Assembly: GCA_024640185.1 (NCBI GenBank)
Contig: JAHEFN010000026.1
Location: forward strand, 1 to 14,252
Length of the DNA: 14,252 nt
Reading direction: 5' to 3'
Source of the DNA: Gemmatimonadota bacterium
GTDB lineage: Bacteria; Gemmatimonadota; Gemmatimonadetes; Gemmatimonadales; GWC2-71-9
Positions 1 to 6,345 of the stretch are shown here, piece after piece. Numbering within the stretch: the stretch's first letter is position 1; every line of letters begins with the position of its first letter. A program made the translations under genes and the position numbers. The notes beneath the pieces are model-generated. The model did not search any database and was not told the DNA's origin. It saw only the letters and a program-made list of their open reading frames with translations.

Positions 1-452
1 TGCTCGAGGCCCCCCCAGAACCGTCCGAGTTGCTGTTCACCGAGTCGCTCGGCGAGGTCGCGGAAGGTGACGACTGGTCCTCGGCCGAACTCCCGGGTGG
101 GATCGTGACGGAGTCCCTGGCCGCCCTCTTTCACGGCCAGGGACATCTCGACCAGGCCCTCGAGGCCTACGCCGCGCTCGTGGCGCGGGACCCCGGGAAT
201 CCAGTGCTGGCGGAACGCCACGAGGCGGTCCTGCGGGAAGCTCAGGCCAACCAGCCCCCACCCCTCGATGCCCGGCGCAGCGGCGGTCGGAGTGTGGTCG
301 ACTGGCTCGGCGCGGTGGCCGCGGCGCGCCCCGCCCCCGGTCGCCGCCCGCCAGCGTCCTTCGATGCCTTCTACGAGGCACCACCGGCCCCCCCCACGGC
401 CACCGCAGACTTCGATGCCTTCCAGCGGTGGCTCAAGGAGCTCGAGCGATGA
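1..452 (+). CDS. TPR-containing protein, C-terminal part (5' truncated)
   Basis: The reading frame is open from the left edge (first full codon at position 3) and stops with TGA at 450-452, giving 149 visible residues. About 40 residues into the visible part lies one clear tetratricopeptide-type helical pair (ESLAALFHGQGHLDQALEAY followed by a second helix and DPGN turn), the usual form of a protein-protein interaction repeat. The rest is Pro/Ala-rich and probably disordered. It ends with two copies of an FDAF motif, the second leading into a short charged helix (FDAFQRWLKELER). The stop codon overlaps the aroQ start (ATGA), so the two genes are probably translated together. A TTG at 30 could be read as a start, but the frame continues upstream with plausible codons, so truncation by the window edge is more likely. 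The specific function is unknown; a scaffold or adaptor role is only a guess from the TPR. Confidence 0.8.
   Translation, partial: LEAPPEPSELLFTESLGEVAEGDDWSSAELPGGIVTESLAALFHGQGHLDQALEAYAALVARDPGNPVLAERHEAVLREAQANQPPPLDARRSGGRSVVDWLGAVAAARPAPGRRPPASFDAFYEAPPAPPTATADFDAFQRWLKELER
435..440 (+). promoter_or_regulatory. Shine-Dalgarno site for aroQ
   Basis: AAGGAG lies 8 nt before the ATG at 449 and inside the 3' end of the upstream TPR gene. It supports 449 as the aroQ start over an earlier in-frame ATG at 428. Confidence 0.7.
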
Positions 453-889
453 GACGGGTTCTGGTGCTCAACGGCCCCAACCTGAACCTCCTTGGCACTC
501 GGGAGCCCGGGATATACGGGACGGCCACCCTTGCCGATATCGAGGCAGCGGTCACGGCCCGGGCGAAGGTGCTGGGCGCCGAGGTCCGCTTCCTCCAATC
601 GAATCATGAGGGCGATCTGGTCGACGCGGTCCAGCAGGCGGCGACCGATCGGGACGGCGCCATCGTCAACCTCGGCGGGTACACCCACACCTCCATGGCG
701 ATCCGGGACGCGTTGCTGGCCGCGCCGCTGCCGTTCGTCGAAGTTCACCTCAGCAACCTCTTTCGGCGCGAGGAGGCGAGACATCATTCGGTGACGGCGG
801 ACTTGGCGATCGGCATCGTGGCAGGCTTCGGCGCTCGCGGGTACGAACTCGCGCTCGAGGCCTTGGTCGCCCACCTCGCCGATGGATGA
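449..889 (+). CDS. aroQ: 3-dehydroquinate dehydratase, type II
   Basis: This 146-residue protein is the normal length for type II dehydroquinase, a cytosolic dodecamer that converts 3-dehydroquinate to 3-dehydroshikimate (shikimate pathway, step 3). The family signature is visible from the N-terminus: NGPNLNLLGTREPGIYG at residues 8-24, holding the catalytic Arg18 and Tyr23. It is followed by QSNHEG at 50-55, the substrate loop with THTS at 79-82, and EVHLSN at 98-103 with catalytic His100. The loop reads NLGGYTH where most family members have NPGAYTH, so Pro75 is replaced by Leu; the catalytic residues are kept and activity is expected. The ATG at 449 was chosen because the family begins right at the RVLVLNGPN strand, and because AAGGAG sits 8 nt upstream. 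The start overlaps the TPR gene stop by 4 nt, and the end overlaps the peptidase gene by 8 nt. Confidence 0.97.
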   Translation: MRRVLVLNGPNLNLLGTREPGIYGTATLADIEAAVTARAKVLGAEVRFLQSNHEGDLVDAVQQAATDRDGAIVNLGGYTHTSMAIRDALLAAPLPFVEVHLSNLFRREEARHHSVTADLAIGIVAGFGARGYELALEALVAHLADG

Positions 890-1967
890 TCCCCGGGTCT
901 CACGCCAGTCCGCCCTGCTCGGCGTCCTGGCCGGCCACGAGCTCGACGGCCTGCTGGTCAGTCATCTCCCCAACATCCGGTGGCTGACGGGTTTCACTGG
1001 CTCTGCCGCCATCCTCCTCATCGCTCCCGGCCGATGCACGCTGGTGACCGACTTCCGGTACGCCAGTCAGGCGCCCCAGGAGGTCGGTGACCTGGCGGAG
1101 GTGCACATCGCCCCCAGGAGCGTCTGGGGCCGGGTCAGTCGTCTGCTGGCAGACACGCCCGGGAGCCGGATCGGCTTCGAGTCCCATGTGGTCACCGTCC
1201 GGGATGCCGATCGACTGAAGGGTTACCTCGGCACCCGGCTGGAACCCGCCGCCGACCTGGTGGAGTCGCTGCGCATGGTGAAGGACCCCAGTGAAGTCGA
1301 GGCGATGCGGGAGGCCGCCGCACTCGCCCAGGAGGCACTGGCGGCGGTGGTCCCCACGATCCGGGTGGGGGAGCGGGAGCTCGACGTTGCCTCGCGGTTG
1401 GAGGCGGCGCTGCGGCAACGTGGCAGCGAGTGGCACCCGTTCGAGACCATCGTCGCGTCCGGTCCCCGTTCGGCCCTCCCCCATGCCCGGACATCCGACC
1501 GGGTTCTGGAGCGCGGCGAGTTCCTGTTGCTCGACTTTGGAGCCATCGTCCGGGGCTACTGTTCCGACCTCACCAGGACCTTCGTCTTGGGCCCGGTCGA
1601 CCCCAGGCAGCGCGCCATCTACGAGTTGGTGGAGTCGGCCCAGCGACTCGCCCGGGAGGGGATTCGGGCAGGGATGCTCGGTCGGGATGCCGACGCGCTG
1701 GCCCGTGATCCCATCGCGGAACGGGGCTACGGCGAGGCATTCGGCCATTCCCTCGGCCACGGATTGGGGCTTGAAGTCCATGAGGCACCGCGCCTTGCGG
1801 CCACCAGCGAGGCAGCGCTTCCGCCGGGAGCGGTGGTCACGGTGGAGCCGGGAATCTATCTTCCGGGTTGGGGCGGGGTTCGCCTCGAGGACGATGTCTG
1901 GCTCTCGCCGGACGGTCCGGTTCTGCTGTCTGACGGCCGGACCACCCTTGTTCAACTCGACGCCTAG
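882..1967 (+). CDS. pepP: M24 family aminopeptidase P (Xaa-Pro dipeptidase/aminopeptidase)
   Basis: This cytosolic metallopeptidase of 361 residues likely removes N-terminal residues from, or splits, peptides with proline in second position. Residues 1-125 form a creatinase-type N-terminal domain (NIRWLTGFTGS at 31-41). Residues 135-361 form the pita-bread catalytic domain. All five metal ligands are present: Asp218 in LLLDFG, Asp229 in YCSDLTRTF, His293 in GHSLGHGLG, Glu322 in VTVEPGIY and Glu336 in GVRLEDD. His201 in LPHAR is the usual accessory catalytic histidine. The gene overlaps aroQ by 8 nt and lies 12 nt before efp. The same aroQ-pepP-efp order is known in Bacillus (yqhS-yqhT-efp). 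No good ribosome-binding site precedes the ATG, so translation probably depends on coupling from aroQ. The exact substrate (dipeptide versus longer peptide) cannot be told from sequence. Confidence 0.95.
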   Translation: MDDPRVSRQSALLGVLAGHELDGLLVSHLPNIRWLTGFTGSAAILLIAPGRCTLVTDFRYASQAPQEVGDLAEVHIAPRSVWGRVSRLLADTPGSRIGFESHVVTVRDADRLKGYLGTRLEPAADLVESLRMVKDPSEVEAMREAAALAQEALAAVVPTIRVGERELDVASRLEAALRQRGSEWHPFETIVASGPRSALPHARTSDRVLERGEFLLLDFGAIVRGYCSDLTRTFVLGPVDPRQRAIYELVESAQRLAREGIRAGMLGRDADALARDPIAERGYGEAFGHSLGHGLGLEVHEAPRLAATSEAALPPGAVVTVEPGIYLPGWGGVRLEDDVWLSPDGPVLLSDGRTTLVQLDA

Positions 1968-1970
1968 GTC

Positions 1971-1974
1971 GGAG
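1971..1974 (+). promoter_or_regulatory. Shine-Dalgarno site for efp
   Basis: GGAG lies 5 nt before the GTG at 1980, within the 12-nt gap after the peptidase stop. It fixes the GTG as the efp start. Confidence 0.6.
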
Positions 1975-1979
1975 CATTC

Positions 1980-2540
1980 GTGGCAACAACGGCGGACATC
2001 CGCAATGGACTCGTGATCGCCCTCGACGGGCGACTGCTCCAGATCATCTACTTCCAGCACGTCAAGCCGGGGAAGGGGAGTGCCTTCATCCGAACCAAGC
2101 TCCGTGATGTCCGTACCGGTGCCGTGCTCGACAAGACCTTCTCCTCCGGGGAGAAGCTCGACGACATCAGGCTCGAACACCGGCCGATGAGCTACTCGTA
2201 CCGTGATGGGGACTTCTACCACTTCATGGACCTCGAGACCTTTGACGACATCATGCTCACCGAGCAGCTGATTGGCCCGGAGCAGTTGAAGTACCTGAAG
2301 GAAGGGATGGAGTGCACCGGCCTGGTGCACGGGGAGTTGGTCATCCTGTTGGAACTGCCGAATTTTGTGGAACTCACGATCGTCGAGACGGACCCCGGCA
2401 TCCGGGGCGACACGGCATCGGGTGGGACCAAGCCCGCAACACTCGAGACCGGCGCCGTGGTACAGGTGCCGCTCTTCGTCGAGCCGGGTACCGTGATCCG
2501 TGTTGACCGGCGCGACGACAAATACCTGACGCGCGTATGA
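1980..2540 (+). CDS. efp: Elongation factor P
   Basis: This translation factor of 186 residues binds ribosomes stalled at consecutive prolines, between the P and E sites, and promotes peptide bond formation. The three domains have the expected order: KOW-like domain I (1-64), OB domain II (about 65-125) and C-terminal OB domain III with the signature TDPGIRGDTASGGTKPATLE at 137-156. The tip loop of domain I reads VKPGKGSAF, with Lys32 at the position of E. coli Lys34, the residue that EpmA/EpmB modify with beta-lysine. This argues against the Arg-rhamnose (EarP) type. No modification gene is present in this window. The start codon is GTG, and the protein begins MATTADIRNG as EF-P proteins do. 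The stop overlaps the accB start by 4 nt. Confidence 0.98.
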   Translation: MATTADIRNGLVIALDGRLLQIIYFQHVKPGKGSAFIRTKLRDVRTGAVLDKTFSSGEKLDDIRLEHRPMSYSYRDGDFYHFMDLETFDDIMLTEQLIGPEQLKYLKEGMECTGLVHGELVILLELPNFVELTIVETDPGIRGDTASGGTKPATLETGAVVQVPLFVEPGTVIRVDRRDDKYLTRV

Positions 2541-3067
2541 AACCCGAAGAGATGCAGGACCTCGCCCGCGCCATGGAGAAGGTGCCCGGACTCAAGGGCA
2601 TCGACATGCGCGACGTTCGCCGACTCGCCCGGCTGTTGCACGATCACCCTGAGATCGGTTCGATCGAGCTCAAGGGGTTCTTCGGCACCGGCGTGGTCAT
2701 GTCCCGGACGAACCAGGGAGCCGGAGCCGCGCCGCAGTGGGCGCCGCCGCCTCAACCCGCCCCCGTGCCGGCGGCCGCCGAGGCTCCCCCCGCGGCCGCG
2801 CCTGCGGCACCGGCGGCCTCGTCGCTGAAGGAGGTCAAGTCGCCGATGGTCGGCACCTTCTACTCGCAGCCGGAGCCTGGCGCCGAGCCGTACGTGCGGC
2901 CGGGCTCACGGATCGCTGACGGGCAGACGGTCTGCATCATCGAGGCGATGAAGATCATGAACGAGATCGAGGCCGAGTTCTCCGGCGTGGTCCGCGAGGT
3001 CTGTGTCGAAGACGCCTCGCCGGTGGAGTACGGCCAGGTCCTCTACCGCGTCGACCCCAATGGGTGA
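2537..3067 (+). CDS. accB: Biotin carboxyl carrier protein of acetyl-CoA carboxylase
   Basis: This subunit of 176 residues carries biotin between biotin carboxylase (AccC) and the carboxyltransferase in the first committed step of fatty acid synthesis. Residues 1-58 are the N-terminal helical and strand region. Residues 62-95 are a flexible Ala/Pro-rich linker, typical of BCCP. Residues 98-176 are the biotinyl domain, starting VKSPMVGTFY. The biotinylation site is Lys139 in EAMKIMNEI. The gene begins at an ATGA overlap with efp. It ends with an 8-nt overlap into a pilT-like gene, which separates it from its usual neighbour accC. No Shine-Dalgarno site stands before the ATG, so coupling to efp is likely. 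Confidence 0.97.
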   Translation: MKPEEMQDLARAMEKVPGLKGIDMRDVRRLARLLHDHPEIGSIELKGFFGTGVVMSRTNQGAGAAPQWAPPPQPAPVPAAAEAPPAAAPAAPAASSLKEVKSPMVGTFYSQPEPGAEPYVRPGSRIADGQTVCIIEAMKIMNEIEAEFSGVVREVCVEDASPVEYGQVLYRVDPNG

Positions 3068-4238
3068 GCCGACGATTCCGGTTCCCGGCGGCGATGCCGT
3101 CACCGGTGAGGATGCCGGGGCCTTCCAGTTCAGGCAGGCGATCGTGGAGATGGTCCGCCGCGGCGCCTCGGACCTGCTGCTCAAGGCCGGCCGGCCACCC
3201 ACGGTCCGCATCAACGGTCAACTCAAGATGCTCGAGATGCCGCCGCTCAGGCCGGAGGAATTGAAGTCGCTGGCCGAGTCGTTGATGACCCCCCGACAGA
3301 TCCGAGACTTCGCCGAGGTCAAGGAGGCCGACTTCGGCATCGGCGTCCCGGGCATCGGGCGATTCCGGACCAACGTCTACCAGCAGCGCGGCACGGTGGC
3401 GTTCGCCTTCCGGGCGATTCCCTACGAGGTGCGCTCGATCCGGGAACTGCTCCTGCCTGAGGTGCTCGAAGAGGTGGCCATGCGGCCGCGTGGCCTGGTG
3501 CTCGTCACCGGGATCACCGGCAGTGGCAAGTCGACCACCCTCGCCGCGATGATCGATCACATCAACCGTCATCGCCGGGTCAACCTCATCACCATCGAGG
3601 ACCCGATCGAGTTCCTGCACCGTGATCAGCACGCCAACGTCTCCCAGCGGGAGGTTGGCAGTGACACCCTCTCCTTCGTGGGGGCCCTCCGCCACGTGCT
3701 GCGTCAGGACCCCGACGTGATCCTGATCGGCGAGATCCGGGACCAGGAGACGATGGACACCGCATTGAAGGCGGCGGATACCGGCCACCTGGTGCTCTCG
3801 ACGATCCATACCACCGATGCGACCCAGACCATCTCGCGCGTGCTGTCGTTCTACCCCCCACACCAGCACGGCGAGATCCGCATGTTGCTCTCGACGGCCC
3901 TGGCGTGCGTCACCTCGATGCGGCTGGTGCCGCGCGCCGATGGTGAGGGCCGGGTACCGGCGTGCGAGGTGCTCATCAACACCGCGGCGGTGGCCGACAA
4001 CATCCGTGCCACCGACAAGGCGCTCAACATTCCCGACCTGATCGCCGAGGGCGGCACCAGCTACGGGATGCAGAGCTTCGACCAGTCGCTGATGCGGTGG
4101 TACCAGGAAGGGATCATCTCCTACGAGGACGCGGTGTTCCACGCCACCCATCCGAGCGAGTTTGCACTGCGGGTCTCCGGCGTCAGCGCGGCCAGCGACC
4201 GAACCTTCGACGACATTGGCGACAAGGGCCGCTCCTGA
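3060..4238 (+). CDS. PilT/PilU-family type IV pilus retraction ATPase
   Basis: This 392-residue protein belongs to the PilT subgroup of secretion ATPases, hexamers at the cytoplasmic base of type IV pili that power pilus retraction and twitching. The N-terminal PAS-like domain spans about 24-140 (GASDLLLKAGRPP at 35-47). The motor domain has the Walker A box GITGSGKST (151-159), the Asp box TIEDPIEF (178-185), the Walker B box ILIGEIRDQETM (221-232) and the His box HLVLSTIHTTDA (243-254). The region equivalent to the AIRNLIRE motif of PilT reads IPDLIAEGG (324-332) followed by GMQSFDQSL, which is closer to PilU than to PilT by eye. The start at 3060 was preferred over a longer frame from 3003 because that extension lies wholly inside accB. 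The gene sits between accB and accC, overlapping them by 8 and 1 nt. Retraction ATPase is secure at family level; PilT versus PilU is not. Confidence 0.93.
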   Translation: MGEPTIPVPGGDAVTGEDAGAFQFRQAIVEMVRRGASDLLLKAGRPPTVRINGQLKMLEMPPLRPEELKSLAESLMTPRQIRDFAEVKEADFGIGVPGIGRFRTNVYQQRGTVAFAFRAIPYEVRSIRELLLPEVLEEVAMRPRGLVLVTGITGSGKSTTLAAMIDHINRHRRVNLITIEDPIEFLHRDQHANVSQREVGSDTLSFVGALRHVLRQDPDVILIGEIRDQETMDTALKAADTGHLVLSTIHTTDATQTISRVLSFYPPHQHGEIRMLLSTALACVTSMRLVPRADGEGRVPACEVLINTAAVADNIRATDKALNIPDLIAEGGTSYGMQSFDQSLMRWYQEGIISYEDAVFHATHPSEFALRVSGVSAASDRTFDDIGDKGRS

Positions 4239-5602
4239 TGTTTCGAAAGGTCCTGATTGCCAATCGGGGTGAGATCGCCCTGCGAGTCATCCGTGCGTGC
4301 CGGGAGTTGGGGGTTCGCACGGTCGCCGTCTACAGTGAGGCGGATCGCGAGTCGTTGCATGTCCGCTTTGCGGATGATGACATCTGCATCGGGCCTCCGC
4401 CGAGCCGCCTCTCCTATCTCCGCATCCCCGCGCTGATCGCCGCGGCAGAGCTGACCGGGGCCGATGCGATCCATCCCGGCTACGGCTTTCTCGCCGAGAA
4501 CGCCGAGTTCGCCGACACCTGTGCCGCCTCGAACATCGCCTTCATCGGTCCCACCGGGGACCAGATCCGGGCGATGGGCGACAAGGCCTCGGCCCGGCGA
4601 CTGGCGAAGGAGGCCGGTGTGCCGACGGTGCCCGGATCGCCGGGGGTGATGGCGAGCGCCGAGGAGGCCCTCCCGGTCGCGGAGGAGATCGGGTTCCCGG
4701 TCATCATCAAGGCCACCGCCGGCGGCGGCGGCAAGGGGATGCGCATCGCCCGCGATGCCGACGAATTCCCCCAGCTGTTCTCGCTGGCGCAGAACGAGGC
4801 CCTCTCGGCCTTCGGCAACGGTGAGGTCTACGTCGAGAAGTTTCTCGACCGACCCCGGCATGTCGAGATCCAGGTGATGGGGGACAGCCACGGCAGCGTG
4901 GTGCACTTCGGGGAGCGGGACTGCTCGGTGCAGCGGCGCCACCAGAAGCTGATCGAGGAGGCCCCCTCACCGGCGCTGACCGGCGAGTTGCGCGAGGCGA
5001 TGGGGACCGCTGCGGTGCGACTGGCTGAGGCGATCGGGTACGTCGGCGCCGGCACGGTGGAGTTTCTCCTCGATGAGGACGGCTCGTTCTACTTCATGGA
5101 GATGAACACCCGGATCCAGGTCGAGCATCCGGTGACCGAGATGGTCACCGGACGTGACCTGGTGAAGGAACAGATCCTGATGGCCGCCGGTGGCAAGGTC
5201 GATCGTCGGGGCAAGAAGCTGCGTGGGCACGCGATCGAGGTTCGGATCAACGCCGAGGATCCGTTCAAGAACTTCCAGCCCAGTCCGGGGCTGATCACGG
5301 CCTATCATCCACCGGGTGGCCCGGGCGTCCGCGTCGACACCCACGTCTATGCGGGGTACACCGTACCGCCGTACTACGACTCCTTGTTGGCCAAGTTGAT
5401 CGTCCATGGCCGCGACCGCGCGGAAGCACTGGTCCGCCTGGGGCAGGCACTCGACTCCTTCATCCTCGAGGGTGTCACCACGACGATCCCGTTCCTGGCC
5501 AGGGTGATCGCCCACCCGGAGTTCGTCGCCGGGACGATCGACACCAAGTTCATCGAACGGCAACCGCAGCTTCTCAAGCCCGAGCCGGTCGAGGACGCGT
5601 GA
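4238..5602 (+). CDS. accC: Acetyl-CoA carboxylase, biotin carboxylase subunit
   Basis: This ATP-grasp enzyme of 454 residues carboxylates the biotin on AccB using bicarbonate and ATP. The N-terminal domain starts FRKVLIANRGEIA and includes HPGYGFLAEN at 79-88. The ATP-grasp glycine loop is ATAGGGGKGMR (159-169). ERDCSVQRRHQK (226-237) and FMEMNTRIQVEHPVTE (286-301) hold the metal- and bicarbonate-binding residues. The C-terminal domain ends near residue 445. The length matches stand-alone AccC, with no fused carrier domain. The ATG shares one base with the stop of the pilT-like gene (TGATG), and a weak AAGGG lies 9 nt upstream (4224-4228). A longer in-frame reading from 3962 is out-of-frame translation of the pilT-like gene. 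The accA and accD carboxyltransferase genes are not in this window. Confidence 0.98.
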   Translation: MFRKVLIANRGEIALRVIRACRELGVRTVAVYSEADRESLHVRFADDDICIGPPPSRLSYLRIPALIAAAELTGADAIHPGYGFLAENAEFADTCAASNIAFIGPTGDQIRAMGDKASARRLAKEAGVPTVPGSPGVMASAEEALPVAEEIGFPVIIKATAGGGGKGMRIARDADEFPQLFSLAQNEALSAFGNGEVYVEKFLDRPRHVEIQVMGDSHGSVVHFGERDCSVQRRHQKLIEEAPSPALTGELREAMGTAAVRLAEAIGYVGAGTVEFLLDEDGSFYFMEMNTRIQVEHPVTEMVTGRDLVKEQILMAAGGKVDRRGKKLRGHAIEVRINAEDPFKNFQPSPGLITAYHPPGGPGVRVDTHVYAGYTVPPYYDSLLAKLIVHGRDRAEALVRLGQALDSFILEGVTTTIPFLARVIAHPEFVAGTIDTKFIERQPQLLKPEPVEDA

Positions 5603-6345
5603 TCGATGTCGCCTTCGCGCCCAACGACGTGGTCGCGGCCGACGTCGCAGGGCGCGCCATGGTGGTCATCGACGTGTTGCGGGCCACCACCACGATCTGC
5701 ACGGCGATGGCCCATGGGGCACGGGCCATCATCCCGGCAGCCGACCCCGGCGATGCCTCCCGGCTGGCGGAGGCGCTCGACAAGCGCGAGGTGATCCTCG
5801 CCGGTGAACGGCACTTGCAACCGATTCCCGGTTTTCACCTGGGCAATTCTCCCGCCGAGATGACCGCCGAGCGGGTGCGAGGCAAGACGATCGTGATGAC
5901 CACCACCAATGGCACGCGGGCCCTGCTTGCCACCGTGGGAGCCCAACAGGTCGTGGTCGCCAGCGGGGTGAACCTGACCACCGCTGGCGAAGCCGCTCGG
6001 GCGATGCTCGCGGAGACCGGCCGGTTGTTGGTCCTCTGCGGTGGCCGTGAGAGCGGTTTCGGGTTGGATGATGCCTATATCGCCGGGCGCATCGTGCTGG
6101 CGGCCCTCGGTGGCCGCCGGACGCGCAAGGGTCTCAACGACTCGGCCATCGCCGCCGTCGACATCGTTCGCCGATACGGCACCCGCCTCGATCGGGTGCT
6201 CGCCCTCTCCGAAGCCGGCCGCAGCCTCCACCATGAAGGCTACCGCGACGACCTCGCCTACTGTGCTGCTGTCGATCGTCACCCCGTCCTGCCGGTCTTT
6301 CACGACCGCCGGGTGACCCTGCCCGTGACGGGGGCCGCGGCGTGA
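5599..6345 (+). CDS. comB: ComB-family 2-phosphosulfolactate phosphatase-like protein
   Basis: This 248-residue protein matches the ComB family, named for 2-phosphosulfolactate phosphatase, a Mg-dependent step in coenzyme M synthesis in methanogens. Family segments seen in order are VVIDVLRATTTI (22-33), ILAGER (66-71), GFHLGNSP (78-85), VMTTTNGTRAL (99-109), LVLCGGRESGFGLDDAYIAG (144-163) and a C-terminal GYRDDLAYCAAVD...LPVF segment (214-234). Bacteria widely carry ComB homologues without a coenzyme M pathway, and no comA, comC or comDE partner is seen here, so the true substrate is uncertain. The GTG start overlaps the accC stop by 4 nt, with GAGGA at 5591-5595 just upstream. The stop overlaps ftsK in the same way. 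The symbol denotes the family rather than proven activity, and is unrelated to the competence gene also called comB. Confidence 0.85.
   Translation: MIDVAFAPNDVVAADVAGRAMVVIDVLRATTTICTAMAHGARAIIPAADPGDASRLAEALDKREVILAGERHLQPIPGFHLGNSPAEMTAERVRGKTIVMTTTNGTRALLATVGAQQVVVASGVNLTTAGEAARAMLAETGRLLVLCGGRESGFGLDDAYIAGRIVLAALGGRRTRKGLNDSAIAAVDIVRRYGTRLDRVLALSEAGRSLHHEGYRDDLAYCAAVDRHPVLPVFHDRRVTLPVTGAAA

Noticed and set aside
900..2330. A 476-codon minus-strand frame opposite pepP and efp
   Set aside because: Shadow frame; both + strand genes are complete with catalytic motifs.
2737..2823. GC-rich, Ala/Pro low-complexity tract
   Set aside because: It encodes the flexible linker of BCCP, normal for the family, not a DNA repeat element.
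2955..4151. A 398-codon minus-strand frame opposite the pilT-like gene
   Set aside because: Shadow frame with no domain; the + strand gene has all ATPase boxes.
3962..4237. N-terminal extension of AccC by 92 residues
   Set aside because: It lies wholly inside the pilT-like gene in another frame; AccC proteins begin at the FRKVLIANRGEIA segment.
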